Shown here: one piece after another, positions 7,710 through 16,607 of the stretch
How positions within the stretch are numbered: position 1 is the first letter of the stretch
How the letters are laid out: every line of letters begins with the position of its first letter
NCBI GenBank assembly: GCA_021157585.1
Contig: JAGGWH010000105.1
Location: 1-45,413 of the forward strand
Origin: Bacteroidales bacterium
GTDB lineage: Bacteria > Bacteroidota > Bacteroidia > Bacteroidales > UBA12170
Direction of reading: 5' to 3'
DNA: 45,413 nt
The notes under the pieces: generated by a model
Seen by the model: the letters and a program-made list of their open reading frames with translations, nothing else
Database searches by the model: none
What the model was told of the DNA's origin: nothing
Made by a program: the position numbers and the translations under genes

Positions 7710-9338
7710 ATGCAAAAATTATTATTGTTAGGTGCTGAGGCTATCGCTCAGGGCGCTATTGATGGTGGTATGTCTGGTGTTTATGCATATCCTGGTACTC
7801 CATCGACCGAAATAACAGAATATGTACAGCATTACGAATTAGCAAAAGAAAGAAACATTCACAGCAAATGGTCAGTCAACGAAAAAACGGCTATGGAATC
7901 AGGTTTGGGAATGTCTTATGCTGGTAAAAGAGCCATGGTTTGTATGAAGCACGTAGGCTTAAATGTAGCTGCAGATGCTTTTATGAATTCGGCTATTACC
8001 GGAACAAATGGCGGATTATTGGTTACTGTTGCCGACGATCCTTCCATGCACTCTTCTCAAAATGAGCAAGATTCTCGCTATTATGGCAAATTTGCTCAAA
8101 TCCCAATCTTAGAACCTGCCAGTCAGCAAGAAGCTTATGATATGGCTTATGTCGGCTTTGAGATGTCTGAACGCTTTCGTGTTCCTATTTTAATTCGTAT
8201 CACAACCCGATTGGCACATTCACGTGCTGCCGTTGAAAGAAAAGTTTTACTTGATCAAAACTCAATTAGTCTTCCTTCTAATCCACACCAATTTGTACTC
8301 TTGCCTAATTTTGCTCGAGTTCAGTATAAAGGTCTTTTAAATAGTTTTTCCGGATTTATCGAAGGTTCAGAAGTTTCACCTTTTAATGAATATAGAGATG
8401 GTGAAGATAAGTCGCTTGGTATTTTAGCCTGTGGTTTATCTTATAATTATTTGATGGAAAATTTCCAGAATAAACCCTTGAAATATCCATTATTAAAGAT
8501 TGGTCAATATCCTATGCCTCGTTCAAAAGTTGAAAAATTAATGAATGAATGCGATGTGGTTTTAGTTTTAGAAGATGGTTATCCGATGATAGAAGAGGTT
8601 TTAAAGGGATATACCGCTAAAGAAAATATCAAAGGGCGTCTCGATGGTACTATTCCTCGCGATGGTGAATTAAACCCAAATATCGTTGCGCAAGCACTTG
8701 GTTTTGAAGAAAAGAAAAAAGATTTACTCAGCGATGCCGATTTAAAAGAACTTTTAAAAGCTCGGCCACCCGCAATGTGTACGGGCTGTGGTCATATCGA
8801 TGCTTATAATGCTTTAAATGAGGCTTTAAGTGAGTATTCAGCCGGTCGTGTTTTTTCTGATATTGGATGTTATACTTTAGGAGCTTTGCCGCCATTCAAC
8901 GCTATTAATTCTTGTGTTGATATGGGAGCCAGTATTACTATGGCTAAGGGAGCTGCTGATTCCGGACTTATTCCGGCGGTGGCTGTTATTGGCGATTCTA
9001 CTTTTACTCATTCCGGAATGACCGGCTTAATTGATGCAGTAAATGAAAGCTCACCTATAACGATTTTAATTTCAGATAATTTTACAACAGGAATGACAGG
9101 CGGACAAGATTCTGCTGCTCTTGGTAAGCTTGAAGATATTTGTGAAGGTATTGGTGTTGATCCTGCACATATCAAGGTTTTTGTTCCGATGAAGAAAAAT
9201 CACGATGAAATGGTGAGGATAATTCGAGAAGAATTAGCTTATGATGGCGTTTCAGTGGTTATTCCTCGTCGCCAATGTATTCAAACTACACGCAATGTAG
9301 AACTGAATAAACGAATTACAGAATTAAACCTTCGCTAA
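7710..9338 (+). CDS. iorA: Indolepyruvate:ferredoxin oxidoreductase alpha subunit, without C-terminal ferredoxin domain
   Basis: A 542-residue thiamine-diphosphate subunit. With IorB it oxidatively decarboxylates aryl pyruvates (from tryptophan, phenylalanine and tyrosine) to acyl-CoA, reducing ferredoxin. The N-terminal pyrimidine-binding domain carries YAYPGTPSTEITEY and WSVNEKTAMESGLGMSYAG. The C-terminal TPP domain carries RPPAMCTGCGH (Cys357, Cys360), GDSTF (428-432) and the magnesium loop ending DNFTTGMTGGQ. Archaeal-type IorA proteins are over 600 residues and end in a two-cluster ferredoxin domain; this protein stops after the TPP domain with no Cys cluster. iorB follows after 19 bases. 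Confidence 0.92.
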   Translation: MQKLLLLGAEAIAQGAIDGGMSGVYAYPGTPSTEITEYVQHYELAKERNIHSKWSVNEKTAMESGLGMSYAGKRAMVCMKHVGLNVAADAFMNSAITGTNGGLLVTVADDPSMHSSQNEQDSRYYGKFAQIPILEPASQQEAYDMAYVGFEMSERFRVPILIRITTRLAHSRAAVERKVLLDQNSISLPSNPHQFVLLPNFARVQYKGLLNSFSGFIEGSEVSPFNEYRDGEDKSLGILACGLSYNYLMENFQNKPLKYPLLKIGQYPMPRSKVEKLMNECDVVLVLEDGYPMIEEVLKGYTAKENIKGRLDGTIPRDGELNPNIVAQALGFEEKKKDLLSDADLKELLKARPPAMCTGCGHIDAYNALNEALSEYSAGRVFSDIGCYTLGALPPFNAINSCVDMGASITMAKGAADSGLIPAVAVIGDSTFTHSGMTGLIDAVNESSPITILISDNFTTGMTGGQDSAALGKLEDICEGIGVDPAHIKVFVPMKKNHDEMVRIIREELAYDGVSVVIPRRQCIQTTRNVELNKRITELNLR

Positions 9339-9357
9339 CTCTAAAATTATAAAAAAA

Positions 9358-9936
9358 ATGAAAACAGATATTATATTAGCAGGTGTTGGCGGACAAGGAA
9401 TTTTATCCATTGCAGCTACTATAGGAATGGCTTGTATAGCTAATAATTTACATATAAAACAAGCCGAAGTTCATGGTATGAGTCAGCGTGGTGGTGCTGT
9501 TCAATCGCACTTTAGATTGTCTTCCGATCCTATTTCTTCCGATTTAATCCCAAAAGGGAAAGCGGATATTATTCTTTCGGTTGAACCAATGGAAGCTTTG
9601 CGTTATCTTGACTTCCTGAAGCCCAACGGATGGATAGTTACCAATACCACCCCTTTTGTAAATATTACTAATTATCCTGAAATCGAAACAGTTTTAAATA
9701 AGCTAAAAAGCAGAAAAAATACTGTTCTTCTTGATGCTGATAAAATTGCAAAAGAACTTGGTTCTGCCCGTTCTTCAAATATTGTGATTTTAGGTGCTGC
9801 CAGTCCCTTTATCGATATTCCTTATAAATCTCTTGAAGAAGCAATTAAGGAAATATTCTTACGCAAAGGCGATAAAATAATTAACGTAAATATAAATGCT
9901 TTAAAAGCAGGACGTGAATTTGCAGAAAAACAATAG
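9358..9936 (+). CDS. iorB: Indolepyruvate:ferredoxin oxidoreductase beta subunit
   Basis: A 192-residue gamma-type 2-oxoacid:acceptor oxidoreductase subunit. It begins with the family's IILAGVGGQGILSIA loop and the HGMSQRGGAVQSHFRL segment that helps bind CoA and contact the alpha subunit. Length matches stand-alone IorB. It contains no iron-sulfur motif, so neither subunit here shows a visible cluster site. It is translated from the same transcript as iorA, and a strong terminator follows at 9954-9990. Confidence 0.92.
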   Translation: MKTDIILAGVGGQGILSIAATIGMACIANNLHIKQAEVHGMSQRGGAVQSHFRLSSDPISSDLIPKGKADIILSVEPMEALRYLDFLKPNGWIVTNTTPFVNITNYPEIETVLNKLKSRKNTVLLDADKIAKELGSARSSNIVILGAASPFIDIPYKSLEEAIKEIFLRKGDKIINVNINALKAGREFAEKQ

Positions 9937-9953
9937 AGATTAAACAAATGAAT

Positions 9954-9990
9954 AAACAAAGACTTGAAAAATATCGAGTCTTTGTTTTTT
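9954..9990 (+). terminator. Rho-independent terminator of ior
   Basis: A perfect 11-bp stem (AAACAAAGACT at 9954-9964 with AGTCTTTGTTT at 9977-9987), extendable by two pairs, merges into a T-run. Confidence 0.8.
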
Positions 9991-10129
9991 TATATCTAAT
10001 TCGGCTTAATTGCTAATTTTAAAATTTTGTTAAAACCTTTTATTGTATAACCTATTTCACTAAGTTTGTGTGAAAAATAACTTTTAAATAAAACATTATT
10101 AATCTCATCCTTTTGTTTAGTACAGCACA

Positions 10130-10162
10130 TATCGTTGCATCATTCGTTAACGAAAAACGATA
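10130..10162. promoter_or_regulatory. Nested palindrome upstream of the M16 protease gene
   Basis: A perfect 12-bp palindrome TTCGTTAACGAA (10143-10154) is flanked by 7-bp inverted arms TATCGTT (10130-10136) and AACGATA (10156-10162). It ends 32 bases before the start codon, where an operator or a leader hairpin could act. Confidence 0.4.
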
Positions 10163-10194
10163 AACTAAATCTCTAGATTTTAAAATTAATCTTT

Positions 10195-13005
10195 ATGAAA
10201 AAAACAATTTTAATTTTAATCAATGTCTTTTTCCTTTCGGGAATAATATTTGCTCAAGATATTGATTTAACACAAAAAGTTCCTTTCGATCCCGAAATAA
10301 GGACAGGAACACTGGAAAATGGACTTACTTATTATTTAAAACATAATGAAGAGCCTAAAGAAAGGGCTAGTTTTTATATGATTCAAAACGTAGGTGCATT
10401 ACTCGAAAATGATAACCAAAATGGTCTTGCTCATTTTCTTGAGCATATGGCTTTTAACGGAACAGAGCATTTTGAAGGCAAAGGAATCTTAAATTTTCTT
10501 GAAAAGAACGGCGTTGCTTTTGGGTCAAATATAAACGCTTATACCTCTTTTGCTGAAACGGTATATAATTTAAGTGACGTTCCAACTACAAAACCGGGTT
10601 TAGTTGACAGTTGCTTATTGGTTCTCCACGATTGGTCAGACTATTTACTTCTTACTGATGAAGAACTTGATGCCGAACGGGGCGTAATTTCAGAGGAATG
10701 GAGAACACGCAGAAATGCGAGTTTTCGTATTCGTGCTCAAATGTTTCCTGTTTTATTTAAAGGCTCAAAATATGCTGTTCGCGATGTAATTGGTGATCTT
10801 GATATTATAAATAATTTCGAATACGAAACGATTCGTAATTTTTACCACGATTGGTATCGTACCGATCTTCAGGCTATTGCTGTTGTTGGTGACTTTGATT
10901 TGGATGAAGTAGAAGCTAAGGTCATAGAGCTTTTCTCTGAAATTAAAGCCGTTGATAATCGTCGCGAACGCGAAGGCTATACAATTCCCGAACATGACGA
11001 AACCTATTATGTCCTCGCAACTGACGAGGAAGCATCTCAATCTTCTATCAGCATTTATATTGTGCGTGAGAACAAAGACGAGCAGGAAAAAACATTGAAT
11101 GATATGCGTGAAATGTATATCACAGATTTATATAATACTATGTTTAGGATGCGTATTTCTGAACTATTGCAAAAAGGAACTCCTCCATTTATTATTGGGA
11201 GTAGTTCAAATGGTGGATTTGTCCGTCTGTATGATGCATATTCTATAAATGTTGTTGCTAATCCAAACAAGGAAGATGTCGCTTTGGAAGCTATCTTGAC
11301 AGAAACAGAAAGAGTAAGACGATATGGCTTTGTTGAAACCGAATTGGAAAGAGCAAAAACAAACTTCCTTACACAAATGGAAAGTGCGTATAAGCAAAAA
11401 GATAAAATATCAAACGATCGTTATGCCCGTGAAATCCAACGTTATTTCTTAACAAAGGAGCCTACTCCCGGTTTTGATTTCGAAATGGATTTTATGAAAA
11501 AAATTATTCCGGAAATTACTGTGGAAGAAATAAATGCTAAAGCTAAAGAATGGATAGTTGATAAAAACAGAACTATTGTTATTTCAGGTCCCTCAGAAGG
11601 TGTTACGCATTTAACCGAAGCAGAAGCTCTTGCTATTATGGAAAAAGTAAAGCAGGCTGAAATTGCTCCTTATGTTGATGAAGCAGCAGCAGCCTCTTTA
11701 ATCTCTGAAGATTTGAAAGGCTCAAAAATCATTTTCTCTAAAAAACTTCCTGCTTTTAATGCTGTTGAATGGAAATTAGGTAACCGTGTAAAAGTTGTTT
11801 TTCGTCATGCCGATTATGAAAAAGACAAGGTTAGCATACGCTCTTTTAGTAAAGGTGGAAGTTCTCTTTTTGGAGATAAATACGTGCCTTCTGCTATGAT
11901 GGTAAATGAATTTGTAAATGCCTATGGCGTTGGCAAATTTGATGCGATTAGTTTACGAAAAATGCTTACAGGTAAAAAAGTAGAAGTTAGTCCAAGCTTG
12001 GGCGATTTAACAGAAGGAATTAACGGCACTTCAACACCTAAAGATATTGAAACCATGTTGCAATTGGTTTATCTTTATTTTGAACAACCACGCTTTGATG
12101 CTGATGCACATAATGCACTTAAAGGCAGATATGCAGCTTATATGGCTAATTTAGCTAACAACCCTCAAAAAATTATGCAAGACTCTTTGAGTATGATTTT
12201 AACAGATTATAATTCAAGGACAAGAATAATGAATACCGAATTTTTTGACGAAGTAAGTATTGAACTTATTGAAGAAATGTACAAAGACCGCTTTAAAGAT
12301 GCAAGCGATTTCACTTTCTTTATTGTGGGTAATATTGATGAAAAAACACTAAAACCTCTTGTTGAAAAATATTTGGGTTCTCTTACCGATATCAAGCGTG
12401 AAGAAACATGGAAAGATAACCATGTGAATGCACCCGAAGGAAGAACCGAGAAAGAGATTGAAATCAATTTTGCTACTCCAAAAACTAATGTAAATGTAAT
12501 TTACACAAAGGATTTTGAATATACTCAAAAGAATCGTTTGGGATTATCTATAATCAAAGCAGTTTTAGACCTTCGTTATACCGAAACTATTCGTGAAGAA
12601 GAAGGCGGAACCTATGGCGTGGGTGTGAGAGTACAAACTTCTCATTATCCGGAAAGTGAAGCCACGCTTTCTATGTATTTCGATTGCGATCCTAAAAAAG
12701 CAGATCATTTAAAATCTCTTTTGTATAAGGAAATAGATAAAATTATTGCGGAAGGTCCTACGGCCATTGATTTAGATAAGAGCGTGAAAAATATGCTAAA
12801 AATACGCGAGCAATCTAAATTGCATAATCAATATTGGTCATCAGCACTTTATAATTATTATTATCACGGTATTAATACAGATGACCCTGCTAATTATGAA
12901 GATATTCTAAAGGCTTTTACTATTGAAGACATCAAAGAAATTGCAGCGGAATTTTTTACTGATGCTGATGAAATTGATGTGATTTTTAAACCTGAATCAG
13001 AATAG
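10195..13005 (+). CDS. M16 family zinc metalloprotease, exported
   Basis: A 936-residue pitrilysin-type protease with two M16 repeats. The signal peptide MKKTILILINVFFLSGIIFA ends before QDIDL, predicting periplasmic location. The inverted zinc motif is HFLEH (His80, Glu83, His84) in GLAHFLEHMAFNGTEHF, with a third ligand expected near residue 160 in the EELDAERGVISEEW segment. The second half holds the REEEGGTYGVGV segment typical of the inactive partner domain. Length fits one-chain M16B-like proteins of this phylum. It likely degrades peptides in the periplasm; the substrate is unknown. It stands alone between two terminators. Confidence 0.92.
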   Translation: MKKTILILINVFFLSGIIFAQDIDLTQKVPFDPEIRTGTLENGLTYYLKHNEEPKERASFYMIQNVGALLENDNQNGLAHFLEHMAFNGTEHFEGKGILNFLEKNGVAFGSNINAYTSFAETVYNLSDVPTTKPGLVDSCLLVLHDWSDYLLLTDEELDAERGVISEEWRTRRNASFRIRAQMFPVLFKGSKYAVRDVIGDLDIINNFEYETIRNFYHDWYRTDLQAIAVVGDFDLDEVEAKVIELFSEIKAVDNRREREGYTIPEHDETYYVLATDEEASQSSISIYIVRENKDEQEKTLNDMREMYITDLYNTMFRMRISELLQKGTPPFIIGSSSNGGFVRLYDAYSINVVANPNKEDVALEAILTETERVRRYGFVETELERAKTNFLTQMESAYKQKDKISNDRYAREIQRYFLTKEPTPGFDFEMDFMKKIIPEITVEEINAKAKEWIVDKNRTIVISGPSEGVTHLTEAEALAIMEKVKQAEIAPYVDEAAAASLISEDLKGSKIIFSKKLPAFNAVEWKLGNRVKVVFRHADYEKDKVSIRSFSKGGSSLFGDKYVPSAMMVNEFVNAYGVGKFDAISLRKMLTGKKVEVSPSLGDLTEGINGTSTPKDIETMLQLVYLYFEQPRFDADAHNALKGRYAAYMANLANNPQKIMQDSLSMILTDYNSRTRIMNTEFFDEVSIELIEEMYKDRFKDASDFTFFIVGNIDEKTLKPLVEKYLGSLTDIKREETWKDNHVNAPEGRTEKEIEINFATPKTNVNVIYTKDFEYTQKNRLGLSIIKAVLDLRYTETIREEEGGTYGVGVRVQTSHYPESEATLSMYFDCDPKKADHLKSLLYKEIDKIIAEGPTAIDLDKSVKNMLKIREQSKLHNQYWSSALYNYYYHGINTDDPANYEDILKAFTIEDIKEIAAEFFTDADEIDVIFKPESE

Positions 13006-13027
13006 GTTTTAAATATTTTTATTAAAC

Positions 13028-13070
13028 AACAAGGGCTTATAGTTAATTCTACAAGCCTTTGTTTGGTTTT
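13028..13070 (+). terminator. Terminator of the M16 protease gene
   Basis: A 9-bp stem (CAAGGGCTT at 13030-13038 with AAGCCTTTG at 13053-13061, one G-T pair) is followed by a T-rich stretch. Confidence 0.6.
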
Positions 13071-13078
13071 GGGAAATT

Positions 13079-13490
13079 TTAATTTAAAGTGAAGGATGTA
13101 CAAAATTCATGATCGCCATACATAATCTCATCATAATGTTCTTGAGTGATATATTGCGGTGTATATTCTCCCCCTTGTGCTTCAAGCTGACCTAAAAATC
13201 CGCGTAAATGATTACGAGAGCCGCAATCTAAAAAGTCAAAAACGGAGATTATATCTGCATTTTGAGTGTTTTCAAGATATTCTTCTAATTCGTAAATATC
13301 TACATCTTCAATAGTGCAACCAACTTTTTTCTTCCATCATATAATGCATCATTTCTAATTCTGCCGTAGTTAACTCTACTTCAACAGCTGTTTCTCCCAT
13401 AATTTCTACTGTATCATCATCTTTGCTACAGGATAAAACAACCAAGCCTAATAGCATAAAAAGAGGGATTGCAGTCTTTAATTTCTTCAC
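13079..13490 (-). pseudogene. DUF2202 lipoprotein gene with internal deletion and frameshift
   Basis: The minus-strand reading starts at 13490 with a clear lipoprotein signal (MKKLKTAIPLFMLLGLVVLS then Cys21) and runs LTTAELEMMHYMMEEK, the opening of a DUF2202 (ferritin-like) domain. It then leaves frame and stops at 13308. In another frame, starting in the same A-run (about 13325-13331), the sequence continues KVGCTIEDVDIYELEEYLEN, then FDFLDCGSRNHLRGFLGQLE and YTPQYITQEHY, to a stop at 13079. That is the conserved second half of DUF2202. The middle of the domain (the ARDVY helix and the NIA..E..HM helix, roughly 60 residues) is missing. This indicates a deletion that also shifted the frame. 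A 60-residue truncated peptide could still be made. Confidence 0.75.
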
Positions 13491-13586
13491 AATATTTATT
13501 TTTTATATTTAGGTATTACGATACTAAAATGCGTGCCAAAAAATCAAAGGGCTTAAAAAATTTATAAAATTATTTTTAAATATCTG

Positions 13587-13619
13587 TTGTTTTAAATTTT
13601 GATTATAAGTGTATTTTTG
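13587..13619 (+). promoter_or_regulatory. Promoter of the DUF3078 gene
   Basis: TATTTTTG (13612-13619) is a perfect -7 box 25 bases before the start codon. The best TTG lies at 13587-13589, 22 bases upstream, slightly longer than usual spacing. Confidence 0.5.
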
Positions 13620-13644
13620 CACCTAAATATTTAAATAAAAAACA

Positions 13645-14508
13645 ATGAAAAAATTATTAATCACTTTTAGCGCATTTATATTTTCGCTTAGTATTTTTGC
13701 TCAAGCGGACACTACTTATTGGAAAACTGAAGGCGATTTTTCAATACAATTTAATCAGGTAAGTTTTAGCAATTGGGCTACCGGAGGCGATAATTCCTAT
13801 GCCGGTGTAATAGGCCTTAACTACAGCTTTAATTATGCTAAAGACAAATCTACTTGGGATAATAAATTGATACTTGCTTATGGAATGCAAAGTCTTGATG
13901 GAGACCTTAGAAAAACAGAAGATAAAATTGATTTTTCCAGTAAATACGGACGTAAAATAAACGATAAAATCTATTTCGGAACTTTGTTTACTTTGAAAAC
14001 ACAATTTGCAAATGGATATAATTATCCTAATACAACAGATTATATATCACAGTTTGCCGCTCCCATTTATATTGGAATAGGGCCCGGAATTGATTTTAAG
14101 CCTAATAAGTTTTTGTCTATATTTGTCTCTCCTGCTACGGTACAATGGGTAATTATTTCAGATACTTATCTTTCTAATTTAGGCGTTTTTGGAAATGCTC
14201 CGGGCGAAAATGTTAGAACTCAATTTGGTGCTGCTGTTAAACTGCAGTTTAAAAAGGATATTGCTAAAAATATAAATCTTGATACTAAAGTCGAGTTATT
14301 TTCAGATTATCTTAACAACCCTCAGAATATTATTATCAATTGGGATGTAATATTAGACATGAAAGTAAATAAACTTATTTCGGCAAAAATTACTACGGGA
14401 TTAATTTACGATCATAATATAATTATTATGGATGACGCTGGAAATCCTTTAGGCCCCAGAACTCAATTTAAAGAAATGTTTGGAGCAGGATTATCAGTTA
14501 AATTCTAA
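13645..14508 (+). CDS. DUF3078 family outer-envelope protein
   Basis: A 287-residue exported protein. The signal peptide MKKLLITFSAFIFSLSIFAQ precedes a body rich in alternating aromatic strands, typical of a small outer-membrane beta-barrel. The segment QVSFSNWATGGDNSYAGVIG (38-57) and the following WDNKLILAYGMQ match the DUF3078 pattern as I know it. The C-terminus ends in GAGLSVKF, a plausible barrel-terminal strand. Function of the family is unknown. It has its own promoter and terminator. Confidence 0.82.
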   Translation: MKKLLITFSAFIFSLSIFAQADTTYWKTEGDFSIQFNQVSFSNWATGGDNSYAGVIGLNYSFNYAKDKSTWDNKLILAYGMQSLDGDLRKTEDKIDFSSKYGRKINDKIYFGTLFTLKTQFANGYNYPNTTDYISQFAAPIYIGIGPGIDFKPNKFLSIFVSPATVQWVIISDTYLSNLGVFGNAPGENVRTQFGAAVKLQFKKDIAKNINLDTKVELFSDYLNNPQNIIINWDVILDMKVNKLISAKITTGLIYDHNIIIMDDAGNPLGPRTQFKEMFGAGLSVKF

Positions 14509-14530
14509 TAACTATTAAAAAAATAGATTT

Positions 14531-14562
14531 AGCCTGAATCGTTTTTAGATTCGGGCTTTTTT
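14531..14562 (+). terminator. Terminator of the DUF3078 gene
   Basis: A 10-bp stem (AGCCTGAATC at 14531-14540 with GATTCGGGCT at 14548-14557, one G-T pair) is followed by a run of T. Confidence 0.8.
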
Positions 14563-14577
14563 ATATCAAACAATATG

Positions 14578-14585
14578 TATTTTTG
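14578..14585 (+). promoter_or_regulatory. -7 box abutting the DUF4271 start
   Basis: TATTTTTG ends six bases before the ATG at 14592. If used, transcription would begin at or next to the start codon, giving a leaderless message or pointing to the internal Met36 (14697) as the true start. No TTG is well placed upstream. Confidence 0.35.
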
Positions 14586-14591
14586 TAGCCG

Positions 14592-15368
14592 ATGATTCAA
14601 AAAGATAGCGTAAATACAAGTTTATTGCCTAAAGAGCTTTCTATAGGTAAAAGTAGTGATAGTATTTCGCATTTCTTTACTAATAACTCTAAGGTTGAAA
14701 TGCTGGAGATTAAGCGATTAGAATACGAGACTATTCCTTTATGGATTCATCTTAGCCTTTTCTTTTGGGTCATTGTCATAATAATTGCTCGTCAATCATA
14801 TACACTTCGTTTGCGCCAGATTTTTATAGCTTTTCTAAAACCAAAACAAATAAAACAATTACATCGTGAGGGTAACTTGCTTAAACAGATTTTTCCTGCT
14901 CTTTTGTTACTTTTGTATGCTTTTGTAATTTCATTATTTACATTCTTATTCCTAAATCAGCATTTTATACAATCGTTTTATTTCTCTTCAGGAGAAGGTT
15001 TTTTGTTTTTGTATACAGCTGTAATTTTATACCATCTGCTAAAATTTATTACTATTAAATTTTTCGGAATATTGTTTGACACAGGCTCGTTAAGTACTCT
15101 TTATTTGTTAGATCATTTTGTGTTTTACATAAGTGGAGGAATTGTCCTTTTCCCATTAATTATTTTATATATTTATTCTGAAATACAAGCGTTTTTATAT
15201 CTTGCTGTAATTGTGTTAATTACTTTGTGGGTATTTCGTATAATTAGGGCTGTTTTTATAGGATTAGACTGTATAAATTATTCACGGTATTATTTATTTT
15301 TATACCTTTGCACGCTCGAAGTATTACCTATTTTTTTATTGTATAAACTATTTTTTCAGTTTATGTGA
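14592..15368 (+). CDS. DUF4271 family integral membrane protein
   Basis: A 258-residue membrane protein with a soluble N-terminus of about 48 residues and five to six hydrophobic segments from residue 50 onward (for example IPLWIHLSLFFWVIVIIIA and IFPALLLLLYAFVISLFTF). It matches DUF4271, a Bacteroidota family commonly found upstream of hemD. hemD follows after 42 bases and rnpA after that, forming an apparent operon. The biochemical role is unknown. The start is uncertain: a -7 box ends six bases before this ATG, so Met36 (MLEIKRLEYETIPLWIH) is an alternative. Confidence 0.8.
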   Translation: MIQKDSVNTSLLPKELSIGKSSDSISHFFTNNSKVEMLEIKRLEYETIPLWIHLSLFFWVIVIIIARQSYTLRLRQIFIAFLKPKQIKQLHREGNLLKQIFPALLLLLYAFVISLFTFLFLNQHFIQSFYFSSGEGFLFLYTAVILYHLLKFITIKFFGILFDTGSLSTLYLLDHFVFYISGGIVLFPLIILYIYSEIQAFLYLAVIVLITLWVFRIIRAVFIGLDCINYSRYYLFLYLCTLEVLPIFLLYKLFFQFM

Positions 15369-15410
15369 TAAAAATGGTAAAAGTGCTGTTGTATAATTAA
15401 ATTTTTATCC

Positions 15411-16163
15411 GTGAAATTTAAAAACGTATTAGTCTCGCAACCTAAACCTGCTGATGTAGAGAAATCGCCTTATTATATTCTTGCAAAGAAATATAGGGTA
15501 AATATTGATTTTCATAAATTCATTAAAATTGAAGGTGTTAAAGCTATTGATTTTCGTAAGGATCGTATCCCTATTTTAGATCATACTGCTGTTATCTTTA
15601 CCAGTCGTAATGCTGTTGACCATTTCTTTCGTTTATCTAAAGAGATGAGAGCGGAGATCCCCGATTCTATGAAATATTTTTGTGTTTCAGAAGCAATAGC
15701 TTTTTATCTTCAGAAATATGTACAATATCGTAAACGTAAGATTTTTTATGGTCGTCAGAGTTTTGCACAACTATTAGAAATTATTGTAAAGCATAAAACC
15801 GAGAATTTTTTATTGCCTTGTTCTGATGTTTCAGAGAAAGATTTATCGCAAATACTTAAAGACAATAAAGTTAAACACAGCAAAGCTGTAATGTATCAAA
15901 CCGTGTCGAGCGATTTGTCAGATATTGAAATTGATAAATATGATTTACTCGTATTTTTTAGTCCTTCCGGACTGAAATCGTTATTTGCTAACTTTCCCGA
16001 TTATAAACAGGGCGATACTCTAATTGCTGGTTTTGGTCCGGCAACTTGTAAAGCTGTTAGGGAATCGGGCTTGAAATTAAGTATAGAAGCTCCTACTAAA
16101 ACAGCACCCTCTATGACTATGGCTATAGAGCAATATATTGAGAAATTAATGAAGACAAAATAA
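15411..16163 (+). CDS. hemD: Uroporphyrinogen-III synthase
   Basis: A 250-residue HemD-fold protein that would cyclise and invert ring D of hydroxymethylbilane to uroporphyrinogen III in heme synthesis. The Bacteroidota N-terminal signature is present: MKFKNVLVSQPKPADVEKSP, then ITSR-like IFTSRNAVDHFF, and later the LVFFSPSGLKSLF segment with an AGFGPATCKAV turn before the C-terminus. The start is a GTG at 15411; no in-frame ATG lies close enough to give the conserved N-terminus. It sits between the DUF4271 gene and rnpA (27 bases apart). HemD sequences diverge widely, so the name rests on the pattern and neighbours. Confidence 0.85.
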   Translation: MKFKNVLVSQPKPADVEKSPYYILAKKYRVNIDFHKFIKIEGVKAIDFRKDRIPILDHTAVIFTSRNAVDHFFRLSKEMRAEIPDSMKYFCVSEAIAFYLQKYVQYRKRKIFYGRQSFAQLLEIIVKHKTENFLLPCSDVSEKDLSQILKDNKVKHSKAVMYQTVSSDLSDIEIDKYDLLVFFSPSGLKSLFANFPDYKQGDTLIAGFGPATCKAVRESGLKLSIEAPTKTAPSMTMAIEQYIEKLMKTK

Positions 16164-16190
16164 GGGATCTTCATAACAAAGACCCTAAAA

Positions 16191-16574
16191 ATGTATACCC
16201 TTAATAAAAAGGAACGTCTTAATAGTAAAATAAATATTCATCGCCTTTTTGAGCATGGATCATCGTTTTTTAGCTACCCTTTTAAAGTTTACTATAATTT
16301 TGAAGAAATTCAAGAGGTAAGTCCAAGAGCTTCTGTTCTTTTTAGTATTGGAAAAAAACAATTCAAGCTTGCGGTAGACAGAAACCGTATAAAAAGATTA
16401 TGCCGAGAATCTTATCGTTTAAATAAATCTTTATTGCTTGATATTCTTGAAGAAAAACATATAAAAGCAGAGGTTGCTTTTGTTTATGTAGGAAAAACAA
16501 TACCTGATTTTCAAGATTTAGAAGCTAAAATGCAAAAGGCACTCCGACAATTATCACTTATTAAGCATAAATAG
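16191..16574 (+). CDS. rnpA: Ribonuclease P protein component
   Basis: A 127-residue basic protein that assists the RNase P RNA in removing 5' leaders from pre-tRNA. The N-terminus TLNKKERLNSKINIHRLFEHG and the RNR motif in FKLAVDRNRIKRLCRESYRL (residues about 59-78) are diagnostic. Length fits. It is last in the DUF4271-hemD-rnpA group; rpmH, its usual partner in many bacteria, is not adjacent, which is normal for this phylum. No clear terminator follows before the convergent SQR partner gene. Confidence 0.93.
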   Translation: MYTLNKKERLNSKINIHRLFEHGSSFFSYPFKVYYNFEEIQEVSPRASVLFSIGKKQFKLAVDRNRIKRLCRESYRLNKSLLLDILEEKHIKAEVAFVYVGKTIPDFQDLEAKMQKALRQLSLIKHK

Positions 16575-16607
16575 GAAAGCTATCCTGTAGATTTTGTATA
16601 TAATTGA

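Noticed and set aside
13741-14004. Minus-strand open frame inside the DUF3078 gene
   Set aside because: It is antisense to a gene with a clear family match, signal peptide, promoter and terminator.
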